From positions 1-15,653 of the forward strand of contig JBPCPM010000112.1 in the NCBI GenBank assembly GCA_050999155.1: 15,653 nucleotides of DNA, given 5' to 3'. The stretch is from JBPCPM01 sp050999155 (lineage in GTDB: Bacteria; Actinomycetota; Thermoleophilia; Solirubrobacterales; 70-9). A program made the translations under genes and the position numbers. This document shows, in pieces, positions 7,550 to 15,325 of this stretch. The notes under the pieces are model-generated. The model was not told the origin of the DNA. It saw only the letters and a list, made by a program, of their open reading frames with translations, and did not search any database. How positions within the stretch are numbered: the stretch's first letter is position 1; the number at the start of each line of letters is the position of its first letter.

Positions 7550-8161
7550 GCCCCGGGTACCGCGGATCGCGGTGGAGACGACCTGCTCGAGCTCGACGGC
7601 GGCGGTACGGCGCGGGCGGCCACGGGCATGTTGGCGGCCCTACGAGAACGACGCGACGTCGAGATCGCGGAGATCTCCCACCCCGGGCACCCGCGGTTCG
7701 GGACGACGGTCCGCGGACTGGCGCGGGAGCTCGCGTGGCTTCCCGCGCGGCTCCCCCGCCAGTGCGCCGAAGTGAGTTTGACCTGCTGCATTGCGCCGGC
7801 CCGGTCGTGCCGATCCGATCACCCCTGCCGTTGGTCGTGACCGTCTTCGACGTCTTGCCGTGGCGGCACCCGGAATGGCTGACGCGGACCAACGTGCTCA
7901 GCCACCGACTGGTCGTGCGGCCGTCGGTCAGACGGGCCGATGCGGTGATCACCGCATCGCTCGCGTCCATGTCGTGCCCTGGGAGATCCCGGCAGACCGG
8001 ACAGGCTTCGTGACGCTCTCCGCGACGTGCTCGGCTCCGCTGCGGTGCGCGACGCGCTCCGAGAGCGGGGGAGGCGGCGGGCCGAGGCGTACTCGTGGTC
8101 GCGGTCCGCCGACGGCGTCACCGAGGTCTACGATCGGGCTCTGCGCAGCCGTTCGTCGTAG
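7530..8161 (+). pseudogene. Decayed GT4-family glycosyltransferase (frameshifts plus large internal deletion)
   Basis: No intact gene fits here, but consecutive pieces read like one GT4 (glycosyl transferase group 1) protein: 7530-~7590 (frame 3) RIAVETTC; 7595-~7767 (frame 2) GGGTARAATGMLAALRER and ARELAWLPARLPR; 7768-~7961 (frame 1) FDLLHCAG, PLVVTVFDVLPWRHPEW and RRADAVITAS; 7962-~8006 (frame 3) RVHVVPWEIPADRTG; 8003-8161 (frame 2) LRDALRDVLGSAAVRDAL, AYSWSRSADGVTEVYDRAL and a TAG stop. The order matches the family from N to C terminus. The pieces total about 210 codons against 360-400 in intact GT4 enzymes; most of the loss falls between the VPWEIPADR linker and the last helices, which removes the donor-binding domain with its E-x7-E region. 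At least three frame changes plus a large deletion make it non-functional. The possible GTG start is at 7530. The 3' end overlaps the opposing nucleotidyltransferase gene by 34 bp. Confidence 0.8.
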
Positions 8162-8577
8162 TCGGCGAGGATCCCCGACGAGGATGAGATCACGGTGTCG
8201 AGGTACACGACCTCGATGCCCGCCCGCTCACAGACCTCGACTTCCTCCTGCGGCAGCCGGCCCCGCCAGTCCTCGCCCTTGACGAAGACCTCGGGACGAG
8301 CCCGCTCCAGGACCTCGACGGTCGTCAGCTCCGAGACGTGGACGACATCGACGTACCGGATGGCGTCGACGACCTGCACCCGCTGGTCTGCGGGCAGAAG
8401 CGGCGGGTGCTTCCGGCTGACGTAGTGGTCGCCGGTGATGTTGCACAAGATCGGCAGACCGAGGCCGGCGGCCTCACGGAAGTACAAGATGTGACCGGGG
8501 TGCAGAGGGTCGAAGCCGCCGCTGACCATCGCCGTGCCCGGCCCGTGGCGGCCGAGGTCTTCGGTGCTCACAATCAT
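8128..8577 (-). CDS. Small HxGH nucleotidyltransferase (HldE-C / glycerol-3-phosphate cytidylyltransferase type)
   Basis: A 149-aa protein; the ATG at 8577 overlaps the upstream stop by 4 bp (ATGA). The HIGH-superfamily fold is shown by SGGFDPLHPGH (19-29), where H26 and H29 form the HxGH nucleotide-binding site, FVKGEDW near residues 98-104, and ISSSSGI (130-136), the usual ISSS/ISTT phosphate motif. Enzymes of this type attach AMP or CMP to a sugar-phosphate or polyol-phosphate (heptose-1-phosphate, glycerol-3-phosphate, FMN precursor). VKGEDW resembles the VKGGDY of heptose and glycerol-phosphate enzymes. It is the last gene of the minus operon, after the HAD phosphatase and the 353-aa protein, so it may activate a second building block of the glycan. 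The choice between ATP and CTP, and the substrate, cannot be read. Its frame stays open far upstream, but that part shadows other genes. Confidence 0.85.
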   Translation of the reverse strand: MIVSTEDLGRHGPGTAMVSGGFDPLHPGHILYFREAAGLGLPILCNITGDHYVSRKHPPLLPADQRVQVVDAIRYVDVVHVSELTTVEVLERARPEVFVKGEDWRGRLPQEEVEVCERAGIEVVYLDTVISSSSGILADYDERLRRARS

Positions 8578-9635
8578 CGCCGCGGCCAAGCCGGCGTCGG
8601 CTGCTGCGTCAGGCCCACGAGGTCGGCGTCGCGGACGTCGAACAGCACGAACCCGACGTCCGAGCCCGTCCGCCGTAGGTCCCTGGTCGCACGGCTCATC
8701 ATGTCGAGGTGGGTGGCGTTGAAGACCTCGTCGGAGTAGAAGCACACGGTCCGGGTCCCGAGGAACGGCCCGAGGTGGGCGAACCCGCCGTAGGTGGTAT
8801 AGAGGGCCCGGGCCCGCCCGAGGACGGCGCTCTGCACGGCGAGGTTCGTCGCCGGCGTCATCACGTGCTCGAGCGAGTGCACACGCGCGCCGCCGTTGAG
8901 CTCGCCGTGCTCGTCGAGGTCGATGCCGGTGGACAGCGACACGATCTCGGTGTCCCGGCCGAGCGTGGCCAGCAGCTCGGCCATGAACCGCCGGTTCGCG
9001 GCGGTATCGGGAAAGCAGCTGCTGAAGTACCCCTTTACGGCGACGTAGTCCTCGGGAAGGGCGTCGATCGCCTCCCGCGCCTCGGGGCTGAGGCCGTCGC
9101 GTTGCGCGCCGAACGGGGTGAAGCTGACCATGTCGTGCACCCGCCGGGCAGGTCGGCGGCCCGACCAGAACGCCCAGAAGAGCCGGTACATGATCGAGGG
9201 ATGCAGCAGCCGCGCACCTTCGGGCAGGACGCTCGACATGCGATCCAGGATCTCTCGATCGACTTCGGCAACGCCGAACTGCTTTTCGTTGCGCGTGTCG
9301 GCGAGCCGGCGGGCCGTGCCCTGCTTGAGCTCCTCGGGGCTCATGTGGTCGAACACGTCGACGTACCGGGAGGCGACCCCGGCGTACCACGCGCTGGGAC
9401 CTCCGCGTGAAACGGCCGTCACCCGCTCGGGATCGAGTCCCTGGTGATCTCGAAGCCAGGTCAGCAGCGGAATCCAGTACAGCGACTCGAAGCCGATCTC
9501 CGAGACGAACGGCCCGGCCACCACGGGCGCCTCCTGGTCGCACAGCGCCTTCAGGCGCGCCCGGCCGCGCCAATACCCGGTGCGGAAATCCAGGAGCTCC
9601 CGTTCGGCGCGCAGCCGATCGGCTATCGCGGACAT
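8574..9635 (-). CDS. Uncharacterised 353-aa glycan-locus protein, possibly GT-B-like
   Basis: I do not recognise a named family. The ATG at 9635 is preceded by GAGG about 10 nt upstream and lies 12 bp after the HAD gene. The protein is soluble, without signal peptide or clear membrane helix. Residues about 38-60 (GPFVSEIGFESLYWIPLLTW) and the C-terminal YTTYGGFAHLGPFLG followed by CFYSDEVFNATHLD recall the first strand and the nucleotide-site loop of GT-B enzymes. The middle contains VKGYFSSCFPDT and VSLSTGIDLDEHGE, the latter like the interdomain region where such enzymes report a conserved strand. It sits between a HAD phosphatase and a nucleotidyltransferase and overlaps the latter by 4 bp, so it very likely acts in the same glycan pathway. 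A glycosyltransferase role is an inference from pattern and place only. Confidence 0.6.
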   Translation of the reverse strand: MSAIADRLRAERELLDFRTGYWRGRARLKALCDQEAPVVAGPFVSEIGFESLYWIPLLTWLRDHQGLDPERVTAVSRGGPSAWYAGVASRYVDVFDHMSPEELKQGTARRLADTRNEKQFGVAEVDREILDRMSSVLPEGARLLHPSIMYRLFWAFWSGRRPARRVHDMVSFTPFGAQRDGLSPEAREAIDALPEDYVAVKGYFSSCFPDTAANRRFMAELLATLGRDTEIVSLSTGIDLDEHGELNGGARVHSLEHVMTPATNLAVQSAVLGRARALYTTYGGFAHLGPFLGTRTVCFYSDEVFNATHLDMMSRATRDLRRTGSDVGFVLFDVRDADLVGLTQQPTPAWPRR

Positions 9636-9647
9636 CCCGAGACCACC

Positions 9648-10397
9648 TCAGCCACCGTCGAAGACCAGCGAAGGGAACTCGTCCGCCACCGGCAACCGCT
9701 CCCATACCACCCAGGGGTCGCTGGCCGCCAGATCCTCCGCGGCCACCGAGCCGGTGGCGACCGCCACCGTCCGCGCGCCGATGGCCTTGCCGCAGGCGAC
9801 GTCCAGCGGAGTGTCGCCGACAACGACCATCGAGAGCCCCGAGGCGGGGCGCCCCACCATCGACGCCGCCACGTCCCGGGCCTCCTCGGCGATCGCCGTC
9901 CGATCCCACCGGCGGTCGCAGAACCCTCCACCCGCGAACCGACCGCCCAGCCCATAGTGGGAGAGCTTGGCCCGCGCTCCCGCCGGGGTATTGCCGGTCA
10001 ACAGGAGCGAGAGACAGCTCGGCCGCCGCTCCAGCGCATCGAGAGTCTCGATCACCCCGGGCATCACGCCCCCCCGTCGTGCGTGCAGGCGCTCGGGCAA
10101 CGCGCGCTCGTAGCTGCCCAAAAAACGCGTGATCGTCGCGTGGTCGGGCTGCCCACCACAGGTGCTGATAGCCAGTCGAGCAACCTCGGCGTCGGTGAGG
10201 CCCGCGGTCTGCAGCTCCGCGAAGGAGGCCTGGACACCCAGCACATCCGACGCCGCGTCCTCGAGCGCTCCGATACCCGCCCGCGCCGTGCTCAGCAGGG
10301 TGCCGTCGATGTCCCAGAACACGATCTCGGAGATGGCGTCGTATGCCTGAACCCCTCCGGGCTCTCCGGCCGGCTCGTCGGCGAACACGGCCGTCAC
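9648..10397 (-). CDS. HAD-superfamily hydrolase (phosphoglycolate-phosphatase type)
   Basis: A 249-aa protein. The GTG at 10397 overlaps the transketolase stop by 4 bp (GTGA) and is the only well-placed start in this frame, which otherwise stays open upstream as a shadow. The four HAD motifs are present: I, VFWDIDGTLL with nucleophile D29 and D31; II, SLLLTGNT with the Thr; III, the Lys of ARAKLSHYG; IV, VVVGDTPLDVACG with the acidic residue. A helical C1 cap lies between motifs I and II, as in phosphoglycolate phosphatase and GmhB-like relatives. It would remove phosphate from a small phosphorylated metabolite. In this operon a ulosonic-acid phosphate (as KdnC-type enzymes do in Kdn synthesis) or a transketolase product is plausible, but the substrate is not shown by sequence. 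The motif I Trp (F-W-D) is a mild oddity. Confidence 0.85.
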   Translation of the reverse strand: MTAVFADEPAGEPGGVQAYDAISEIVFWDIDGTLLSTARAGIGALEDAASDVLGVQASFAELQTAGLTDAEVARLAISTCGGQPDHATITRFLGSYERALPERLHARRGGVMPGVIETLDALERRPSCLSLLLTGNTPAGARAKLSHYGLGGRFAGGGFCDRRWDRTAIAEEARDVAASMVGRPASGLSMVVVGDTPLDVACGKAIGARTVAVATGSVAAEDLAASDPWVVWERLPVADEFPSLVFDGG

Positions 10398-12325
10398 CGC
10401 CGTAGGAGGGCGTCGATCTCGGTGGCGATGGCGTCCCCGTCGAGCCCGTGCTCCCGGAGCACCTCGTCGTTGGTGCCACACACCGGCACCCGCCGGACGC
10501 CCAGCCTCACGACCTGCCGTTCCCGGGCTTCGGGAACCGAGGCCAGGGCCTCGAGCACGGCCGTGCCCTGCCCGCCCGTGACGTAATGGTTGTCGAGGGT
10601 GACCACCGTCTGCGCAGCGTGGTCGGCCAGCCACCGGCCGTCGAGGCCGGTCAGCCACGGGACGGCGATGATGCCGACGTCCATCCCGCGGCCGGCGAGC
10701 CGCTCGGCGGCCGCCTGGGCCTGGGAGACCATCACCGGTCCCGTGCAGACGATGGTCGCGGCCTCTCCGACCCGGAGGACCGTCCCTTGCCCCGGCGCCG
10801 GAGGGTCGAGGGGCGGGGGCTCGAACCCCAGCGCCCACGGAACCGATACGAGCCGCAAGTACACGGGCCCGGCCGCCTGCTCGACCGCCCAGCGCAGCAG
10901 CCCCCGAACTTCGGCCTCGCAGAACGGCTCGGCAAGGATCATGCCCGGCATCGCCGCCAGGGCGGAGATGTCGCGAACGGACTGATGGGAGTGACCGGGC
11001 CCGCCAGGAACCAGGCCCACGAGCGACCCGACGTAGATCACCCGTGTCCCCTCGGTGCAGTTGTTGTAGATCTGCTCGTTGGGGCGCGTGGACAGAAAAC
11101 AAGCAAACGAGTGGACCACCGGCAGCGCGCCGCCGAGCGCCATCGCCCCCGCTTGGGAGACCATGTCCTGCTCGGCGATCCCGCACTCGACGAAGCGGTC
11201 GGGGAAGCGCTCGCGGAACCCGATCAGCCCGGTGTCGAGCACGAGGTCAGCGTCGAGCGCGACGAGGTCTTGACGCTCGGCGCCCAGGTCGGCCAACGCC
11301 TCGCCGTAAGCCTGGACCAGCCGCTGGGGGGGGCCAACAGAATCCGCGACGGCCGGAGCTGACGGACGGGACACGGCCTCCAGCCGCGGCGCCGACGCGC
11401 CGCAGGCCTCCAACCGGGACGCGAGCCGGCGAAAAAGCTCCGCCACCGCGCGCCCGTAGTCGTCGGCGGTGGGCGCCCCCGAATGGAAGGCGTACAGCGC
11501 GTCTGCGCTTCGCGGCAGGTCCCCAGGCTCCATGAACGTGACCCCATGGCCCTTGACCGTGTCGGCCAGCAGGAGCTTGGGGATCTCGGGACCCGCTCGG
11601 TCCAGGTCCGCGAGCGCCTCGGAGAAGGCCGTGATGTCGTTCCCGTTACAGCGGCCGACCTCCCACCCGAACGCCGCCACCTTTGCTTCGAGGTCACCGA
11701 GATCGCTGACCTCAGAGACCCACGTGTCGGATTGGATCTTGGTGTGGTCGACGATGACCGTGATCTGCCCGAAGCCCTCGTTGGCGGTCTGGGCCAGGGA
11801 CTCCCAGAACTGGCCCTCTTGGAGCTCGCCGTCGCCTGTCATCACCACCACCGAGCCCGAACGGCCAGCCAGACGATCAGCGCGGCAGAATCCCTTCGCC
11901 TTGGACACACCCATCCCCAGCGATCCGGTGTTGGTCACGACTTGTGGCACCGCCTTGACGTCGGGGTGGCCCGGCAGACCCCCAAGGCGCCGCAGACGAT
12001 GGAGCAGGTCGAACTCCACCGCGCCGGTTCCGATCAGCGTCGCGTACAGCGCCGGGGCATCGTGCCCCTTGGAAGAGAAGTAGCGCTCGCTTTCACCCAG
12101 GCGCTCAAGGTGCAACCAGGCAAGCATGTCGATGCACGAAAAGCTCGTCCCCAGGTGCCCCGAGCCGGCCCGCGCAACCATGTACAAGACGTTGAGACGG
12201 CATGCGTCGGCGAAGGCGGCCGCCCGGTCCACGGCGGGCGCATCGAGCGTGCGGATCCGCCGCAGCTCGTCGGGACCGACGTACACGAGCTCCCCCGACG
12301 CCATCGAGCTGGTCGCCGCCTCCAT
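10394..12325 (-). CDS. Transketolase (single-chain) in a glycan operon
   Basis: A 643-aa protein; the ATG at 12325 has GGAG about 8 nt upstream and lies 1 bp after the neuA2 stop. Transketolases move a two-carbon ketol unit between sugars with thiamine diphosphate. The N-terminal TPP domain has RAGSGHLGTS (52-61), SSKGHDAPALYATL (84-97) and GDGELQEGQFWESL (164-177); the pyrimidine-binding domain has CGIAEQDMVSQAGAMALGG (381-399) with the catalytic E385; a C-terminal transketolase domain follows from about 500. Many glycan-locus relatives are split into two genes, while here both halves are joined by an Ala/Pro-rich linker (about 305-335). Odd: the metal-binding Asn of the GDG-x-N motif, 30 residues after D165, is Thr195 (codon at 11741-11743). 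The usual length is 620-670 aa. It probably makes or uses a sugar for this operon's ulosonic acid. Confidence 0.9.
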   Translation of the reverse strand: MEAATSSMASGELVYVGPDELRRIRTLDAPAVDRAAAFADACRLNVLYMVARAGSGHLGTSFSCIDMLAWLHLERLGESERYFSSKGHDAPALYATLIGTGAVEFDLLHRLRRLGGLPGHPDVKAVPQVVTNTGSLGMGVSKAKGFCRADRLAGRSGSVVVMTGDGELQEGQFWESLAQTANEGFGQITVIVDHTKIQSDTWVSEVSDLGDLEAKVAAFGWEVGRCNGNDITAFSEALADLDRAGPEIPKLLLADTVKGHGVTFMEPGDLPRSADALYAFHSGAPTADDYGRAVAELFRRLASRLEACGASAPRLEAVSRPSAPAVADSVGPPQRLVQAYGEALADLGAERQDLVALDADLVLDTGLIGFRERFPDRFVECGIAEQDMVSQAGAMALGGALPVVHSFACFLSTRPNEQIYNNCTEGTRVIYVGSLVGLVPGGPGHSHQSVRDISALAAMPGMILAEPFCEAEVRGLLRWAVEQAAGPVYLRLVSVPWALGFEPPPLDPPAPGQGTVLRVGEAATIVCTGPVMVSQAQAAAERLAGRGMDVGIIAVPWLTGLDGRWLADHAAQTVVTLDNHYVTGGQGTAVLEALASVPEARERQVVRLGVRRVPVCGTNDEVLREHGLDGDAIATEIDALLRR

Positions 12326-12326
12326 C

Positions 12327-13076
12327 TCAGCGGCTCCGATCGGCGACCGTGGAGCGAACGACGGGGAGCGGCGCTGTGCCGTCGGCGACGAGACGTTCGG
12401 CCGCCGCCCAGTCCTCCGGGTAGTCGATGGTCAGACCCTCGGCTCCGTCGGTGAAGAACGGCACGATCTCGGAGCCCGCGATCTCTCCCGCTCCGACCAA
12501 CCGGGTGCGGGCGATCTCCAGGCTCGAATTCTGGACGTGGACCTCCGGCAGGTCCTGGTACTGCCGGGAATGGGTCGGCACTTCGCCGTCGCGTTGGGAG
12601 AGAAGCGGCCGCATCCGATCACCGTCGAGAATCCACATCTTGCCGGGATGCTCCCGGCACGGCTGCACGGCCCGGATCGAATCGGCCTGCGCCCCAGCAT
12701 CCATGAGCTGCTGCCAGGCCCGGCGGATGGTCGCGACCCCGCGAAAGGGGCTGGTGGGGCGCAGGATCGAGAACAGCTCGAATTCCCGTCCGTCGTCGCG
12801 GAGCTGGCCCAGCGTGTGGGTCACCCACTCGATGTCGGGGGACCTCGGCCCCGCCAGCGAGGCGGGCCGCAGGGCCGGGACCTCGGCCCCAACCGAACGG
12901 GCGACGGAGGCGATCTCCTCCGAATCCGTGGAGACCACCACGGCGTCGAAAAGCCCAGACTTGATTGCCGCGGCGATTGAGTAGGCGATCAGCGGCTGTC
13001 CGGCCAACGGGCGGATGTTCTTTCCCGGTACCCGGGTCGAGCCGGCGCGAGCCGGTATGAGTGCGACCGCGCCCAC
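12327..13076 (-). CDS. CMP-N-acylneuraminate cytidylyltransferase family protein (second copy)
   Basis: A 249-aa protein with a GTG start at 13076, 9 bp after the aldehyde dehydrogenase stop; no clear Shine-Dalgarno. The nucleotide-binding loop ALIPARAGSTRVPGKNI (residues 5-21), VVVSTDSEEIASVAR (46-60), LRPTSPFRG (about 105-113) and the C-terminal IDYPEDWAAAERLV place it in the NeuA family, which couples CTP to a ulosonic acid. It differs from the first copy (389-1102) in length and in all variable segments, including a SPDIEWVTHTL stretch and a VQNSSLEIARTRLV segment, so it is a separate lineage. It lies three genes downstream of its NeuB-family partner with an SDR and an aldehyde dehydrogenase between. 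A distinct activated acid is the natural reading. Kdo-type substrate choice is possible but KdsB signatures are not evident. Confidence 0.9.
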   Translation of the reverse strand: MGAVALIPARAGSTRVPGKNIRPLAGQPLIAYSIAAAIKSGLFDAVVVSTDSEEIASVARSVGAEVPALRPASLAGPRSPDIEWVTHTLGQLRDDGREFELFSILRPTSPFRGVATIRRAWQQLMDAGAQADSIRAVQPCREHPGKMWILDGDRMRPLLSQRDGEVPTHSRQYQDLPEVHVQNSSLEIARTRLVGAGEIAGSEIVPFFTDGAEGLTIDYPEDWAAAERLVADGTAPLPVVRSTVADRSR

Positions 13077-13085
13077 GTTCGAGCG

Positions 13086-14564
13086 TCAGACGCGCGCCGG
13101 GTCGTGGTTCACGTACACCGTCTTGAGGTCGGAGTACACGTCGAGGGCCTCGGTACCGGCTTCGCGCCAGCCGTTGCCCGAGACCCCCTCGCCGCCGAAC
13201 GGCATGTGGGGCTCGGAGCCGTAGGTCGGTCCGTTGACCGATGTCACGCCGCTCGACATACGGGCTATGAACTCCTGCCCTCGGTGCACGCTCTCGGTCC
13301 AGACGGCCGCGGTGAGGCCGTAGGGCGACGCCGAGGCCGCCGCGATGGCCTCTTCGAAGTCGGCCACCCGGTGCAGCGAAGCGATAGGGCCGAACAGCTC
13401 CGAGCAGGCGATCTCGCTGTCCAGGGCAACCTCCTCCAGCAGCGTGGGGGCCATGTAGTAGCCGCCGGCGCGCCCGTCGTCGGTCAGCCGTCGGCCCCCC
13501 GCGACGACGCGGGCGCCCCCATCGACCGCGCGTTCGACCGAGGCCAGCATGCCGTGCAGCTGATCCTCGTTGATGACGGGCCCGAAGTCGTGTTCGTCGC
13601 CCGGACCGACGCGCTGCGCGGCCGTCGCGTTCACCATCATCTCGCGGAACCGGTCGTAGACGGCGTCGAAGACGATGAGCCTGCTCCCCGCCGCACACCG
13701 CTGACCGGCGTTGCTGAAGGCCGACAGGACCGCCGCCCCCGCGGCCCCCTCGAGGTCCGCGTCGTCGCACACCACCAGGGGGTTCTTGCCCCCCAGCTCG
13801 AGGCACACCTTGGCCAGACGTTCCCCGGCGACCCGCGCGATCATCCGACCGACGGCGGTCGAGCCGGTGAAGCTCACCACGGCGACCCGCTCGTCTTCGA
13901 CCAGGGGCTGGCCCGCCTCGGGTCCCAGCCCCTGGACGATGTTCAGGACCCCGTCGGGCACGCCGGCTTCTGCCGCGAGCCGGGCAAAGGCCAGCGCCGT
14001 GGCCGGGGTGTCTTCGGAGGCCTTGAGGACCGAGGCGTTGCCGCACAGCATCGAGGGAAACGTCTTCCAGGCCACATTGGCGATGGGGGTGTTGGCGGCG
14101 ATGATCAGCCCGGCGACGCCAAGGGGCTGGCGGACGGTCATCGCCTGCCGATGGGGGACCCCGCTAGTCGTCGTGCGCCCGTAGAACCGCCGGCCCTCGC
14201 CGGCGACGAAGTAGCCCATCTCCACGGCAGCCCCGACCTCGCCCCGCGCCTCGGACGGCGCCTTTCCCGTCTCGGCGGCCACGATCTCCGCCAGTCGGTC
14301 GGCGTCTCGCTCGAGCAGGGCCGCGATCTGTCTCAGCACCTGACCACGCGCCGCGACCGTCTCGCGGGCCCACGCGTGCTGGGCGCTCTCGGCCGCCTGG
14401 ATAGCGTCGGCCACGTCGGCGGCCTGCGAGCGAGCCGCCTCGGTCAGGGGCTGCCCGGTGGCCGGCGAGTACTTCACGAAGGTCTGCCCGGATCCGGCAG
14501 GCCGCTCCTGCCCACCGATCACGTTGGACACCAGGTCGGGGATATCGCGCTTGGCGGTGCTCAC
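13086..14564 (-). CDS. NAD(P)-dependent aldehyde dehydrogenase
   Basis: A 492-aa protein of normal family length. The GTG at 14564 overlaps the SDR stop by 4 bp and has GGAGG 9 nt upstream (14574-14578), which fixes the start; an open frame running to 15302 is a shadow of the SDR gene. Aldehyde dehydrogenases oxidise an aldehyde to the acid with NAD(P)+. All key residues are visible: oxyanion-hole N158 in AANTPIANVAWK, K181 in VLKASEDTP, FTGSTAVG (232-239), general base E256 in CLELGGKNP (254-262) and nucleophile C290 in NAGQRCAAGSRL. ELFGPI appears later and a SEPHMPFGGEGVSGNG segment near the end. The substrate is unknown; related succinate-semialdehyde and glycolaldehyde-type enzymes share this pattern. 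It sits between an SDR and a CMP-transferase, where no aldehyde oxidation step is known in standard sialic acid synthesis. Confidence 0.93.
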   Translation of the reverse strand: MSTAKRDIPDLVSNVIGGQERPAGSGQTFVKYSPATGQPLTEAARSQAADVADAIQAAESAQHAWARETVAARGQVLRQIAALLERDADRLAEIVAAETGKAPSEARGEVGAAVEMGYFVAGEGRRFYGRTTTSGVPHRQAMTVRQPLGVAGLIIAANTPIANVAWKTFPSMLCGNASVLKASEDTPATALAFARLAAEAGVPDGVLNIVQGLGPEAGQPLVEDERVAVVSFTGSTAVGRMIARVAGERLAKVCLELGGKNPLVVCDDADLEGAAGAAVLSAFSNAGQRCAAGSRLIVFDAVYDRFREMMVNATAAQRVGPGDEHDFGPVINEDQLHGMLASVERAVDGGARVVAGGRRLTDDGRAGGYYMAPTLLEEVALDSEIACSELFGPIASLHRVADFEEAIAAASASPYGLTAAVWTESVHRGQEFIARMSSGVTSVNGPTYGSEPHMPFGGEGVSGNGWREAGTEALDVYSDLKTVYVNHDPARV

Positions 14565-15325
14565 GAGGTGAATCCTCCGTCTACGCGCAGCTCGTGCCCG
14601 GTGACGTAGGCAGAGGCATCCGAGGCCAAGAACAGCAGCGGCTCTGCGAGATCGCCGGGCTCGGCCATCCGACCGAGGGGTACCCGCGAGCAGTACTTGG
14701 CGGTGAACGTCGGATCTTGGCCGCCGCGCACGCCACCCGGTGACAGCGCGTTGACCCGAACCCCACTGGATCCCCACAACCGCGCGAAGTAGCGGGTGAG
14801 GTTGATCAGGCCGGCTTTCGACGCGCCGTAGGCCGGGGGCTTGAGAAAGGGCGGATCGGTGGGGATGTGGTCGTAGAACGCCGGCTCGGGAGCGACTGAG
14901 GCGTAGAGAGACCCGATATTGACGATCGCCCCTCGACCCCGGTCGCGCATCGGGGCACCGAAGACCTGTGTCGACGTGAAGGCCCCGGTCAGGTTGACCT
15001 CGATCGTGTGGGCGAAGTCCGCGGCGGGCACGTCCTCCACCCGCCAGGTGGCTCCGTCGGCCCCGGGCGGCTGGTCCACGCCGGCACTGTTGACCAGAAT
15101 GTCCGCGTGACCGTGACGGGAGACCAGCTCCTCGCGCGCCCCCTCGAGCGAGGCCCGATCGGTTACGTCTCCGTGCATCAGCTCCACCCCCGCAGGAACG
15201 ACGCCATCCGCGCGGTCGATGCCGACGACCTTGGCCCCAGCCTCCACCAGAGCCGCCGCCCACACCGGGCCCAGACGACCCAGCACCCCGGTAACCACAC
15301 AAACCCGTCCGGTCAGGTCAGTCAT
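14561..15325 (-). CDS. Short-chain dehydrogenase/reductase (SDR)
   Basis: A 254-aa protein, typical for classical SDRs; the ATG at 15325 overlaps the synthase stop by 8 bp. The Rossmann motif is TGVLGRLG (12-19), a variant of TGxxxGxG. NSAGV (79-83) follows the fourth strand, N111 is conserved, and the catalytic set is S139, Y166 and K170 (YGASK). The C terminus ends in the usual VDGGF. It would oxidise a hydroxyl or reduce a ketone of a small sugar-like substrate using NAD(P)H. The insertion between S139 and Y166 (about 27 residues, rich in Pro and acidic residues) is longer than usual and may shape the substrate pocket. It directly follows the second synthase gene, so it probably acts on the synthase product or its precursor. 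Gluconate-5-dehydrogenase-like annotation would be the default, but I cannot confirm a substrate. Confidence 0.92.
   Translation of the reverse strand: MTDLTGRVCVVTGVLGRLGPVWAAALVEAGAKVVGIDRADGVVPAGVELMHGDVTDRASLEGAREELVSRHGHADILVNSAGVDQPPGADGATWRVEDVPAADFAHTIEVNLTGAFTSTQVFGAPMRDRGRGAIVNIGSLYASVAPEPAFYDHIPTDPPFLKPPAYGASKAGLINLTRYFARLWGSSGVRVNALSPGGVRGGQDPTFTAKYCSRVPLGRMAEPGDLAEPLLFLASDASAYVTGHELRVDGGFTS
14574..14578 (-). promoter_or_regulatory. Ribosome binding site for the aldehyde dehydrogenase GTG start
   Basis: GGAGG on the minus strand lies in the last codons of the SDR gene, 9 nt before the GTG at 14564. It supports that start against the long open frame upstream and indicates coupled translation across the 4-bp overlap. 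Confidence 0.7.

Noticed and set aside
8578..10479. Extension of the nucleotidyltransferase frame
   Set aside because: Shadow of the 353-aa protein and HAD genes; the coupled ATG at 8577 gives a full-length family member.
10398..11186. Extension of the HAD frame into the transketolase gene
   Set aside because: Shadow frame; the transketolase reading frame is intact there and the GTG at 10397 is a classic coupled start.
14565..15302. Long upstream extension of the aldehyde dehydrogenase frame
   Set aside because: It lies inside the SDR gene, which has full motifs and codon bias; the GTG at 14564 has a good ribosome binding site.
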